DNA of 64,000 nt from Apricaphanius iberus (taxonomy: Eukaryota > Chordata > Actinopteri > Cyprinodontiformes > Aphaniidae), in NCBI GenBank assembly GCA_028564705.1, contig JAPXFQ010002669.1, forward strand, positions 1,426,001 to 1,490,000. Reading direction: 5' to 3'. The notes under the pieces are model-generated. The model made no database searches, had not been told where the DNA came from, and saw only the letters and a program-made list of their open reading frames with translations. Shown here piece by piece: positions 48,701 through 60,900 of the stretch (position 1 is its first letter; each line of letters starts with the position of its first letter). Position numbers and translations under genes: made by a program.

Positions 48701-51700
48701 AACTGAAAGGTGTGAAGTGCATTAGTATTCATCCCCTTATCACTGCAACAGACAAGTCACTTAATTAGCAATTAGAGTCTACATCTAATTAATAATTGGA
48801 TACTGATGCTTAATTTAATCTAAATTAATCCAGATGGTCTCGGAAGACTTTAGATGTTTGGAAAAGTCAGAGTTAAACTCCGAAGAGCCATGTCCCTCAG
48901 ATTTGAGGGCAGAAGCTCTTCTTCCAGCAGGGCAAATGCCTTAAACATACAGCCAGGTCTACATTGGAAAAGTTGACATCAAGTGTGTTCATAGGTTAGA
49001 ATGGCCCAGTTGGAAAACAAAACTGACCTGTGGTAGGACTTAAAAATTGTTGTTCACCGATGCTCTCCAAACAGTCTGACTGAAGTCGAGCTCGTTTTCA
49101 AAGAGGATTTGGTTAAGACAGGCATCAAACGTTTGCAGCTTTAATTTCATTGAAAGATACTGTGGGGTGAAAAAAAACATTTGATAGCCACTGATTAGGC
49201 AAGTTGTTGCACTTATAAAGGTCTGTAATGTGCACTTCAACTGGGAGAGACAGACTGTAAAAAAGAACCAGGATAACACATTGTATGATTTTAGAAAACA
49301 AGTATTTGCTCAACAGCAAATGTTTGCCTCAATACTTTTTAAGATAACCTTGGTTGGCAAAGCCAGAGTTCACACTTTTCCTGTAGGTCTTCACCAGGTT
49401 TGCACACACTGTAGCTGGTATTTTGGACGTTTCTTCCTTGCAGTTTTTTGGGGGGGATCTCTGCTCTGTCTTCTCAAACCCCCAGACAGATGACAGCTCG
49501 TACTGAGCCAGGTTCTGTTGGAGGTTTCTTCCTGTTAAAAGATAGTTTTTCCTCTCCACTGTCACTATATGCCTACTCATCATTAAAGATTACTGTGGTT
49601 GGAGTCAGGGCACAACCTCACGTCGATGACTCAGCGCAATCTGCTGGGATTCCTTACAGAGAAAACTTTTAACTGGTTGATTTGGAATGACTTTTCTTGT
49701 AAAATGCCTTGAGATGACATTTGTTGTGAATCGGCGCTATATAAATAAATTGAGTAGATCTCCTCTAGAGCTGTGATGTTTTGCGTCTGTCGCTGTGCAA
49801 CACAGACGTTCTACTCCCTTCACAGATTCTCTGTTGGTTTGAGGTCTGGAGACTGGCTTGGCCACTCCAGAATCTTGAAATGCTTTTTATCTAGCTAATC
49901 CTTCATTTCCCGGGTGGTGTGTTTGGTCCCAGTTCTGGGCTGTTTCCTCACCATTGTCAAGATCATGTGTATCCCACGAAGTGAGATCTTGCTTGGATCC
50001 CCCGAAGGGAGATTGTCAGCAATCTTTTATTCATTGCATTTTCTAATAATTTATCTAACAGTTGATCTCCTTTTACCAAGCTGCTTGCCTGTTGTAGATT
50101 GGGTCATCCCAGTCTTATGCAGGTGTACAATCTTGTCCCTATAATCCATGGACAGCTCTCTGGTCTTGGCCAAGGTGGACGTTAGTTTAACTGTTTGAGG
50201 TTGTCTCTTATACGTTTTAAACAGGTTCTGTTGATACAGGTAATGAGGAGAGGATCTTACAGAAGTAACAAGTCTATGGGGCAGTTAGGAGCTACAACGC
50301 TTAATTTCCCTCTGGGATCGATAAAGTCTTTTTGAATTAGAATTTAAATTCACACGACAACGTTGCCATTTTTGTTTGAATAAGCAGGTGACGATGACTC
50401 TGCGTTTACACACAGAGCGGGCGAGCTGATCTCATTGAAAGAGATGTAGTACATACATGTATGCCCGGCCTTTAGATGGCTGTGTGCCCCTGTATTCAGT
50501 GTTCTATGATTTCCTCCTCCTTACCTGAAAATAGAGTTGAAGAAAACCAAAGTGCGCAAGTCCAATATGCGTTGAGCACCTGGCAGTGATGTCATCGTAT
50601 TTCGAAACTCCTCAGGCTTGCGTTTACATCACAATGAATCACCCAGCGTTGTCGGAGTTCTCCCCTCTGGAAGCCGTTTTAGAAAAGCTTTGTTTTCGCC
50701 CCCCGTCACACCGTTCTCGAATCACATAGAAAAAACAAAATTTTGCTGAAAAACGTTGGTGTGTAAACAGCCCCTTATGAGGGTCAGAATTATTGCTCAT
50801 TTGTAGGAGCTAAATACTTCTTTTCTGCATCATTGCAACAATTAAAATCTTTAAAAATCTTACAGTGTGATTTCCTAGATTTTATGTAATTTTTTTACAT
50901 TCTGTTTCTCACAGTTGAAGTGTACGTATAATGAAAGTTGCACACCTCTCTCATCTTTTTAAGTCGGACAACTTGCCCAATCAGTGGCTGCCGAATGCTT
51001 TTTTGCCCAGCTGAGCGAAGTGTTGCCTCAGGGGGTTTCTGAATGCAGATGCACACCACACATGACACTTGAAGAGGTGTATGCAGCCTGCTCCAATATT
51101 TTATCTGCTTGTTGCTCCCTTTTACTATTTGCTTTCACTCTCCATGGTGGGTCTGAGTGCATATTTATCTGTGATGCTCTCATAAAGTCCAATGCTGGAA
51201 AAGACAACAGAAAGTGAACTGTAGTACGACAAACACACACGAACACAATGACACACACTGAGCCCCCCCCCCACCCCTCGAGGAGGCTCAAACAGGGAGC
51301 GTGTGAAAGTGGTGACACAGAATGGTTGCTGTCAGACAGCAATAGGCTCAGAGAGGGATGGCAGCCTATAACAGGAGTCACTTTGTTAAAATCCATAAGT
51401 GGTTTTTTTGCTCTGTAACCAGAAAACTCAAAGGAACGCATTGTGTGAAACAGGAGGAACACATGTTCTGTTTTCAGTCGCTCGGGTTCTTCTTTTTCTT
51501 TTTGATTGTCCGTTCCACCTCCACATTCAGTTCCCTCTCGCCTTTCTCGGCTCTTTCATCGCATGCTGGAGTTGTCATCTCCGAGCCCCGCTCACATCAG
51601 TCTGATTGCACTGAAATGGAGGCTCAAAGCCAGCCTCCCCGCTGTTCTCCACCTCGCTTGTATCCCTCACTCACACAGTCTGTCTATCTCCATCTCTTAC

Positions 51701-54159
51701 GTCCACGGTTTCACGCTCATATGCATTGATTCATGTGATTTAAGCATGTGTAGTTATATGATGAGCCCTGCTAAGGCTGTTAGGGTCACTACCTGCTTGT
51801 GCCTTACTCTGGATAAACCAGCAGGAACAGTTTTTACTGTGCTCTGACATCTGCGCCTCCTCATCTACCCTGGGGATGTAATGATGCTTTGTCATCTGTA
51901 TGGGTGAGGGTAAAATGCATGTAGTGCTACTTTGTGATCCAAAAAGATTTTTTTTTAATGTTCTCTCATCTGTTCTATACCTTTGCAGAGTGGCAAAAAG
52001 ACGGTAAAAGCCGTACTGTGGGTTTCAGCTGATGGACTCAGGGTGGTTGATGACAAAACTAAGGTAAGAAAACATTAATTAAGTCTCTGACCTGAATCTG
52101 CTCGTTCCATCCTTCTATTTTTCTTTACGTGTTACACTGCCATTGGTTGATTGTACGAAGACCCTTCACGAGCTCTCAGTGGCATAAAATGTATGTTTTA
52201 TATATCATAGCAAAGACACACGTTTTGTTCTTTGCAAACCCCTGCAACCTTTTTCTGTCAGGGATAGTTGTTGAAGGGAAGCGATAAAAAGTTCTGCTTG
52301 CCACACAATGTAGAGGACACTGCAAAAGGTGATCCCAAAATTGAAGCAGTCTAAGGGACACTTTGCCGTTTTTTTATTTATTTGCGGGTTTAAATGACAC
52401 TGGATTCAAACAGCAGTTGAAACCAATATAGTACATATATTATATACCTTTAGATAGCAGAATAAGCAGTGTTTCATGGTTTCCCCTTCATAACCTGGAA
52501 CACGGACTTCAGGTGGCTTGGCAGATTGAATGATGGTTGAGTGCGCAAGTCCAATAGGCCGTGGGCAGCTGGCAGTGACATCGCTGTTGTCTAAATTCCC
52601 CGGCCTTCCCGTTACATGACAACAAATCATACTTCATCATGAACTGATGAAGCCTCTTGGATAAGAGGTGAAACGTCTTCCAAGACAAATTACCAAGTCC
52701 AGTTGCGTTTGATTGAAATTTCCTTGAGATAACCATGACCTGGATGAATGAGAATATTCACAGGCTTAACAAATCAGACGGTGTTGTCAGAATTCCCCAT
52801 TCTGGAACCCGTTGTCGAAAGGGTGCATTCTGGCCCCCCTCGACACCCCGTTCTCGTGTAAACGAGAGGCGGAATCGCTGGGGGAAACCTTTGTTTTGCT
52901 GAAAAATGTTGTCGTGTAAATTGCCCCTAAATCCACATTCCCGTTTAGCTGTATATGGTGGCTGCAAACGAGGCTCTTCAGCAGGGACCGGGAAGTAGGT
53001 CAGATGGATGGATGGAGCTAACTACAGGGTGTTGCTTACAGAAAACGTTTTCGAGGGTGGGAAAGACGAGAAAAGGGAGTGGAGGTTGACTTTCGAACGG
53101 GACTGTGTAAATACAACCAGAATTACACCGGAAGGGTTTGAAGCATCCCCGTTTAGTCCAGAATCTGTGGCAAAATCGGAAAAAGGACATTGTTCGGTAA
53201 AAATCTTTATACATTCTAACACAGCTTAACCAGAGAAGAAAAATGAACTGGAGAGAGACAGGATGCAAAAATTTGCAGCTATGATTGCAGGGTAATGTAG
53301 TTTATCAAATGATTGACTCAGGTGTTTCTTAATAACAACTGGACAACTAGATACCCCTTTATTCAGATTCTTCCACCTCATGATTCGGCTGTACTTTACA
53401 CCAGTTTGTCACCTATAATAAATGCTTTTAATTTGGAGGCTGTGAAGTGAGGAAATGTGAAAATTTTATGAATACTTATACAAAGTACTGAATCTCCAAG
53501 CCTCCACTGATGACTTAATCTGACCTCCATTATGCTTTTTTTATATCTAATTCAGAATGATTCCTCCATCGGTTACCCAAACCATTGTTAGTCCCTGTGT
53601 GTCTGTGTGCAACGTAAGAAACTGTGCCACAAATATTCGCTAGAGGTGCATACAGACACACAAGCACTTGCGAGGTGGTGGTGGTGGTGGTGGTGGTGGT
53701 GGGGGGGGGGGTTGTTTAGCGAGGCAGGTCTTCAGCAAAGAGTACAGATAGTTGTGGCTCTATTGGATGCTAAGCAGAATAAAGACCAGCAGAGAAAGGA
53801 AAGACAAAGCCTGTTGAAACCCCTCTTGCTTCCTCACTTTACTGTTTTTGTTTCGACGCCACACGCGTAGGCCTCACTTCTCCCACTCCATCATCACACT
53901 TTCCTCCCTTGCTTCAATCTCCCTCCTCCTTTCTCTTTTTTCAGCCATATAGGATATCACTTTTAAACTCGATCTGGCTCTGTCCGCTGTTAAATGTTGT
54001 GTCGCTGGAGTTGGGCTCTTGTTTCCACCAAAATGGAGACTGCCTGTCTTCTTCCACCTTGTATTGCTTGCATGAAGGCTAACAGCTCCTGTGCTTTGCT
54101 AGTTAAAAGGAACGGTATGTAAGAGTTCTTGTGCACAAGTTGGATATCACAAGCCTTTC

Positions 54160-54193
<34 letters not shown>

Positions 54194-57100
54194 AACGTTT
54201 CATACCCGGAGGTAAATTTGCTTTGCAGTTGGTGAGCCACAACATTTAATGTACCTAGAAAACATTTCCACAAAAAATATAAACATAAAAACATGAAAAG
54301 CTAAACCTTATTCAGGAGGCTTATAGCAATAGGTGTAAAACGGTCTCTATAATCTTTACTTTTACATCTTGGAATCCTGTATCGTCGTCCTGACGGGAGA
54401 AGCTGGAGCTCACTGCGTTGTGGATGAGAAGTGTATTTTGTAAATGGATCCCGAGACCGACTCTACCTGTCTGGAAAACGGCGCATTAGGGTTGAACGAC
54501 TGCCCTCTTGTCAACTTACTGGACCACTTAACAGTTTGGTTCAGACAGTTCTTATTACAAAAAAATCCAAACTAAGGCATCAAGCAGAAGGATAAAACCG
54601 AGATGGATAAAACAAGGTCAGATAGGTTTATTTGTGCTAAAAAAACGACAGTTTAACCGCGAATTATATAAGTGTTAAACAACGTGGGGATCTTGTAAGT
54701 ATAGTATATTGTCATGTTGGCTGAGTGGTTGGTGTTGGTGACTCCCGTAGGCCCAGGTTTGCGTCCCGCTCCCGTGGTGCATAAAATCTTTTTCACAGTA
54801 GGTTCAGGTTCACAGATATTTTTCCTTGTTTCAGAAAAAAATACTTTTTCTAGGTTTGAAAAAAAAATATTTATATCTTATTTTTAAATTGCTTTAGGTT
54901 TGTTTTAGGTTTTGTATTTCAATAAATGAAATCAAAAACACAATTGTGATGGCAGAGCAGTACTTTTAATTTGAGATTTTCCAATGCAGTATTTCTTCTA
55001 TTTATTTTTGTGTCAAAATATGATTCCCCTGACTAACATTATTAAAAAAAGGGGCCAAACCCTTCTTATTTTACAGGATTAAAGGTTCAGAATAGAGGGT
55101 GAATATTTACAGAGACACTTACAGGTAGGGCTGGGTCATATGGCTTAAAAATTAAATCTCCGATTTTTTAAATGCCGAATCTGATTTCACATTTAAATAA
55201 ATTTTTTCCTACCTGATTTTTTTTCGTAAGAAGAAATTGCAAGTGATAAAAAAACATTTTCAAAAACCTGCTTTCACCCTGAACTGACTTGAATTTAATG
55301 TCCAACTAAAAACAAGCTGCAAAGTATCCTTGTAAAACAAGATGGCTAGATTGACATCACTGTGAGCTATGGAAGTCTAAGTAGTACATCGGTAAAAAAA
55401 AATAAAAATCTGTTTTCCAAATATTAAATCTTCAACAACAGAAGAGAGATGCTTTTTTGCAGGCTTTTGTTAAGTTACGCCACCCCCCTCGTCCTCGCCC
55501 ACTACAGTTCTTTTGAGATGGTAATGGTAACACAACCTACCCGTTCCATTCTGTACCGTACTGGCCCTAGTGGAAAGGGGGCAATAGTTTGCCTCAAATG
55601 ACATTTTACTATCAATAACTATACCGTGATGTTTGTAGCAGTATGTTTTAACAAATTTCACTCTCTGACCCTTTATTTTTGTCAAATGTTGTGCTGAGAG
55701 GATTTTTGAAATATGTATCAGTGTATATTTGTTTTTTTTTAAGTGCTAATCTGCTTGAAGGATTCATTGCACCACTGGAAAAAGACCTGAATGATTTCAC
55801 CTTGGCAGGTTTCATTTTCCCTCACAAGGCCAACAACAACAGAGTCATCTGTATATTCCAGAAGAAGTCTGCTTTGACACATGTTTGTATAAAAAATGAA
55901 GAGGAGAGTTGATAGAATACATCCTTGTGGAGAATCAGTGGATGAACTCACCAGGTCAGAGAGTGTGTTGTTTACTCTCGCTCTCTAAAATCCATCCCAC
56001 TTTCCAAGCAGGTCGATTTTTATCATAACAGGGAATCTAATACTTACTAATATAGTAAAGCTAAAGCTGGATTGGATTGTAATTAGACTGCAACAAACTG
56101 AAGTCTATCGATAACTTGGACTGAAAAGGAATTTGAAGCAGACTGTAGTTTCATTAGCGTATAACCAGGTATAACTGAATTCAGTTGGACTGTATGTGAT
56201 TGTATTTCAAGTACGGGCAACCTTAGCTGGATATTATTGAACTGAATTGGTCTAAACTGAAGAGAAAGACATTCAGTAGAATTGGATTCACACTAAATTC
56301 ACACTGTAGGCATCAAATCCCACTTTTTTGGCTGATTTGATTTTATTATAACAGTCTGAACAGCACAAATCGGACTCAGGTCACTTTAATACATTGTACT
56401 TAATCTGATACGTAGGCCTGTCTAATGATTTTGAAGTGACTTCAGTGTGAACGATCATGTCGTATTAAATCCAACTTGTAACGTCACTGTCATGAGACAG
56501 GAGTGACTAATTTACGCAGGAGGAGGCAGATGTTTGAACAAACACAGCGGATACTGGAGATGGGTCAGTCAGACGGTCAGAAAAAGTCAGAAAGAAAGGG
56601 AGGTTTTGGACTTAATTAGTGAAAATGTTGTCAGTTCAGGCTACATAAACACTAACGTCAGTAATATTAATTTATACTCTGTTAACAGGGTGCGTCGCGT
56701 GTGATACATTTCAATTACAGTGTAATAATCTTTGGGCCATAATAATTAAGAAATGAGACGCTTTTGAGGGAAGGATGGGAATGTGGTTTAGGTGGGGTCA
56801 TTGTAGGTCTATAAAGCACTGTGAGTTGCCATTTTTGTATGAAAAGTGGTTTATAAATAAAGCTCGATTGAAGGTTGATTGATTTCTCTTTCGATACTTG
56901 ATTTTAGCCTCTTTCAACTCAACTAAGCTTTTAAGAGATATATTAAGAGATTGTCTTCTTGTGAGGAAGAGTATAAAATCAGAGATAGTAATTCCTCATT
57001 CAGTGACAGTGATGGAAGGAAAACCGGATAAATAATTACAAATGAATGTGGATTTATTTGATTAAAATATTGATAGATGCTCTGCAGTTCCTTTCAGTCC

Positions 57101-57907
57101 CCCTTCCTCTTATTTCCTTATTCCGAGCTTTCTTATTAAAGCATCCATGGTTATTCTTAAGAGCCTTTCCCCACAGAATCTAAAGGCTCATTTATGCATG
57201 TGTATTTATGCAACAGTTCTGCAACACCTTCCCAGGGAATCAATAGAAAGAAACTTCTATTCTTCAATTTTTATTTATTTATTCAGCTCATTCAACAGCT
57301 CTTTGGGCTTCAAGCACCAAATTGTCTCTGAGATCTCCTTCTGTCATCAGATAATTTCTTTGTTCTTATAATATGAATACTTGGACAACAGATTATCAGA
57401 TTGTTTTGCATGTTTGCTGTGGCATATAGACACTTACAATGAGACACACAAACACACACAAGTTTGTATTGCTACCTATATTAGGACCGTCCATTGACTT
57501 CCATTGATTTTAGTAACTGGATTTATATCTAACTCGGACACTTTTCCGAACCCTAACCATTACTGTTCTATACCTAATCCTAACTAAAACTCAATTCACA
57601 CCATATCTTTTAAACCTAGCCCTAAAAAGGGGAGTCAGCCGTAGTAGGACCAGGCTTCGGTCCTAACAAGGTCCATCGGTCCTAAGAAGGTCAGTGAATA
57701 TCCCAATACTGGTCCTAAGTAGGGTAGAAAAACCAGTATAAACACACACACACACACACACACACTGCTCTCTGCCCAGCTTTTCACCTTGGTACCAGCA
57801 TCCCCTTTGATTCACTGATTGGCCCATATTGAATGGACTCCTATTCTTCCACATCTCTCCTTCCTTTTCTCTCTTTCCCAGTCTTTTCTCTCTCTCTCTT
57901 TCTCTCA

Positions 57908-57954
<47 letters not shown>

Positions 57955-60900
57955 CCCTCATCCTCTTCCCTTCTTGTTTTCTCTCCGGCTCTGAAAGAGA
58001 GGAAGGAAGTGTGTGAACGCTGCTCCCTTTCTTCTCTCCTTCGCCTCTTGTTTTCCTTCTCTTTCTGTGTCTGAGTGCGAGTCAAAGCGCTGAGCCGGGG
58101 GGCCCCTTAATGTGCACATAAAAAAAGAAAAGCCCCCCTCTTCCTCTCACCTATAGTGACTGTAGACACTGAAAGCAGCTGAATAACCCTTACACTGAAA
58201 GAGGGAAAAGCAGTGGAGACGACCCAGGGATTCAAAGAGGGTCAGTGTTATTAGTTGGTAGTTAGCGACCTTTTCTGTTATCTGCGAGTTTGCAAATATA
58301 CTGCAACCAGCAGAGGGGGCTTTATGGAGTTAAACGAGGATCTAAAGAAGTGTGTCGAGTAATTGGGATCAAACTGTGGTGAAGTTTGGCCAAGGAGTTT
58401 CTGTTTCTCTTTATTCAAGCCTTAAACCAAAAAAAACAGTGTCTGCTGACTGTTTTTCACTATCGAGCATCCTCTCTGATTCCTGCTGCCTCTCTTTTTT
58501 TGTCTGATCTCCTGTGTTAGGACCTCATTGTGGACCAGACCATCGAGAAGGTTTCCTTCTGCGCTCCTGACCGGAATTATGACAAGGCCTTCTCCTACAT
58601 CTGCAGAGATGGGACCACCAGACGGTGGATGTGTCACTGCTTCATGGCTCTGAAAGACTCGGTGAGTCTACAGCAAACCTCGAATGCACTTCTCAGTGTC
58701 AGAAACCGACATTTACTTCAACTGGCGTTGGGGCATATTGAACGAAGTTTAGATTACTGCTCAGAAAAGATTTCCAGTTTGAGCCACTAATATGTTAAAG
58801 TACAGTTATAAAAACAAAACAAACTGTCACTGCTTACTTATCATTCAAAAAACTATAGAAAATCAATGATGGAACTCTGGGTTTATTGATTGTCCAGCTC
58901 ATATGACGCGATAGGATCCATGTCAGTTTTGCTTGACAAGATTTGAAGTATTACTTTTTGAATATCAATATTCGCCTTTCGTTTTACAAATCAAGGTTTT
59001 CAGAAATAACAATCAGCGCAGAGAAGTCTAGTTCAAGGTGAAAACAAATTAGAAAATGGTCCTGGTCGAAAGGTAGAACTTTTTTATCTACGAAGAATCG
59101 TATGAGGAAACATATTTCCTGTTGCCATTAAAGGGATATTCCACCCCTACATGTAAAAATGTGTCTGTTGCCATATTCCCCAGAGTACCATAAGTGAGGA
59201 AAAAACATTTTGTAATCAGGTCAGTAATTCCTCTGATCTGGCAGTAGTCCATTTACTTTAGCTTTGGCTTAGCATAAACCAGCGGTGTCCAGCTCAAATG
59301 CTCAAGGGCCGGCCTCCTCTGACAGTTTTAGATGTTTCTCTGCTCCAAGATGATTCAAATGTTCCAACTACCTAATCAGCATGGCAAAGTTCTGCATGGG
59401 CCTGCTAAGGATTTGATTTAGCTGCACTGAACCAGGGAAAGAAGTAAAACTTGCTGGACAGCAGGCCTTGAGGACCGAGTTTGGGAACCTCTGGCATAAA
59501 CCAATGTAAGTGAATGGGAACTATTAGCAGGCTAGTAGTTCCCATTTACTTGGCTCGTTACAAAACTTGGCTCGTTACAAAATGCTTTTGTTTCCCTTAT
59601 GTAACTCTGGGTAATATGGAAACTGACACATTTTTGTTTAGGTAAAGAATATCCCTTTAACGTTTTTTTAATGACACAATTTTTATACCTTACTTTCAAA
59701 CCTGGGACGTATTATACACCATACTCTTTAACTACTTCTCCACTCGCTCAAAATGTCAAAATATAACTGATCTGAGGTATATATATAAATTTATATTTTT
59801 GGCTTGTTTGGAAAAACTCAATATATCATGTGGCTTTTGCATTTCTGAGCCTACCTTGAATGTTTAGGTAGACGTCCATTGGTGGTATCAGTTCAGAAAT
59901 TAAGATTTAGATTATATTGGTAAAAAAACTGATCTCGAACATCGCTTATTTTAATACAGCTACATTTTAATAGAAAAATAATTTATGGTTCACTGTAGAA
60001 ACGGTTCAATTGGTCCAGGTTTCTCTCATGGCGGAAGTCCACTTTAAGGTGGTGGACTACTACTGAAAAAAAGGAATGCATAAAAGAATGTCTAATCCTG
60101 TTCTTGTTTGACTGGTCTTTGTGTTTTACATTTTAAAGAGAGGTGATCAAGCTCAATCTAAACTCAGAAAACAAGCTGTAATATACCTCCTATTTAACCC
60201 TGACTGCTAACTATGAAGCATATCCCAACTTTGGGGTCATTAAGTGCATCTAAACAATCATGATATTGCTTGCAAAATGTTTGTATCTCACCTGTCAAAA
60301 TAAAAGCACTCACCTTTTTCTTAACATCTCTAGATTTAGTTTTCTAAAATGCGAATTAGATTTTTTCGTTATATGGATACTTTATATATAAATACTTCAA
60401 AGTTCTAACAAAAAGTCTCATATCACACTCAAAGTACAATTGTTTTAAGCTGTAGCAGCAATGCTGATTTACCTAACTCAAATCTCTTCAGAATCTGTCT
60501 CTTTTAAGGGGGTTTATGAGCTTTAAACTGTTTGCTGCATTAATAAAATGCAAAGAGAAGGACAGAGCACAAACCTGCAGGATTAGAATAGGGGATTAAC
60601 CAGAAGCCTGTGTGGTTATCTCTCTCTGTCTTTGTTTCCATCACATATCGCTTTTATTTTCTCTACCCGTTCCTCTACAGCCAAATTTTCTCCTCTGCCT
60701 TTGGCGCTTCTTTTTTCTCTACAGAGAAGCTGCTGAGACAGACAGAAATCTGTGTTCTTTTTGGTGAAAAATACAAAGGAATTGGTTTTTTGAAGTGGCG
60801 GTAATTCGTATTTATGTTTGACAACATGACGGATTTACAGACTCATCCTAATTATCTCAATTAAACACAAATGTGAATATGACCCAGTCCTTTACATTTA

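Larger units (their letters stand above)
48560..51988 (+). other. numbl intron, 3.4 kb, with nested transposons
   Basis: Contains a Tc1 relic (48640-49170), a retroelement tail (49494-49756) and the nested Tc1 at 49776-51010. In mammalian NUMB this is the position of the small alternative exon coding the 11-residue PTB insert. I see no exon reading like KFFKGFFGK here, which supports numbl. The rest, 51011-51988, holds overlapping ORFs on both strands, (CA)-rich and C-rich patches near 51230-51275, and nothing recognised. Confidence 0.8.
52064..58520 (+). other. numbl intron, 6.5 kb, dense with repeats
   Basis: Holds a small element with a nested 138 bp insert (52538-52935), a Tc1 relic (52945-53490), simple repeats near 53.7, 54.2 and 57.7-57.95 kb, an AT-rich small element (55126-55420), a Rex1/L2-like RT relic (55560-56000) and an unbounded old repeat near 56280-56500. 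I recognise nothing in 52064-52537 or 57953-58520. At 54300-54480 there is LINE-tail-like sequence next to the CAAT repeat (aggaggcttatagcaatagg). Confidence 0.8.

Noticed and set aside
51028..51462. 144-codon minus-strand ORF
   Set aside because: It overlaps the end of the Tc1 remnant and simple C/CA-rich sequence and has no domain.
53607..53870. Trp- and Gly-rich ORF
   Set aside because: Produced by the GGT repeat and the following G-run.
57663..58085. 140-codon minus-strand ORF and overlapping plus-strand ORFs
   Set aside because: Simple CT and CA sequence read in several frames; it lies inside a numbl intron and has no conserved motif.
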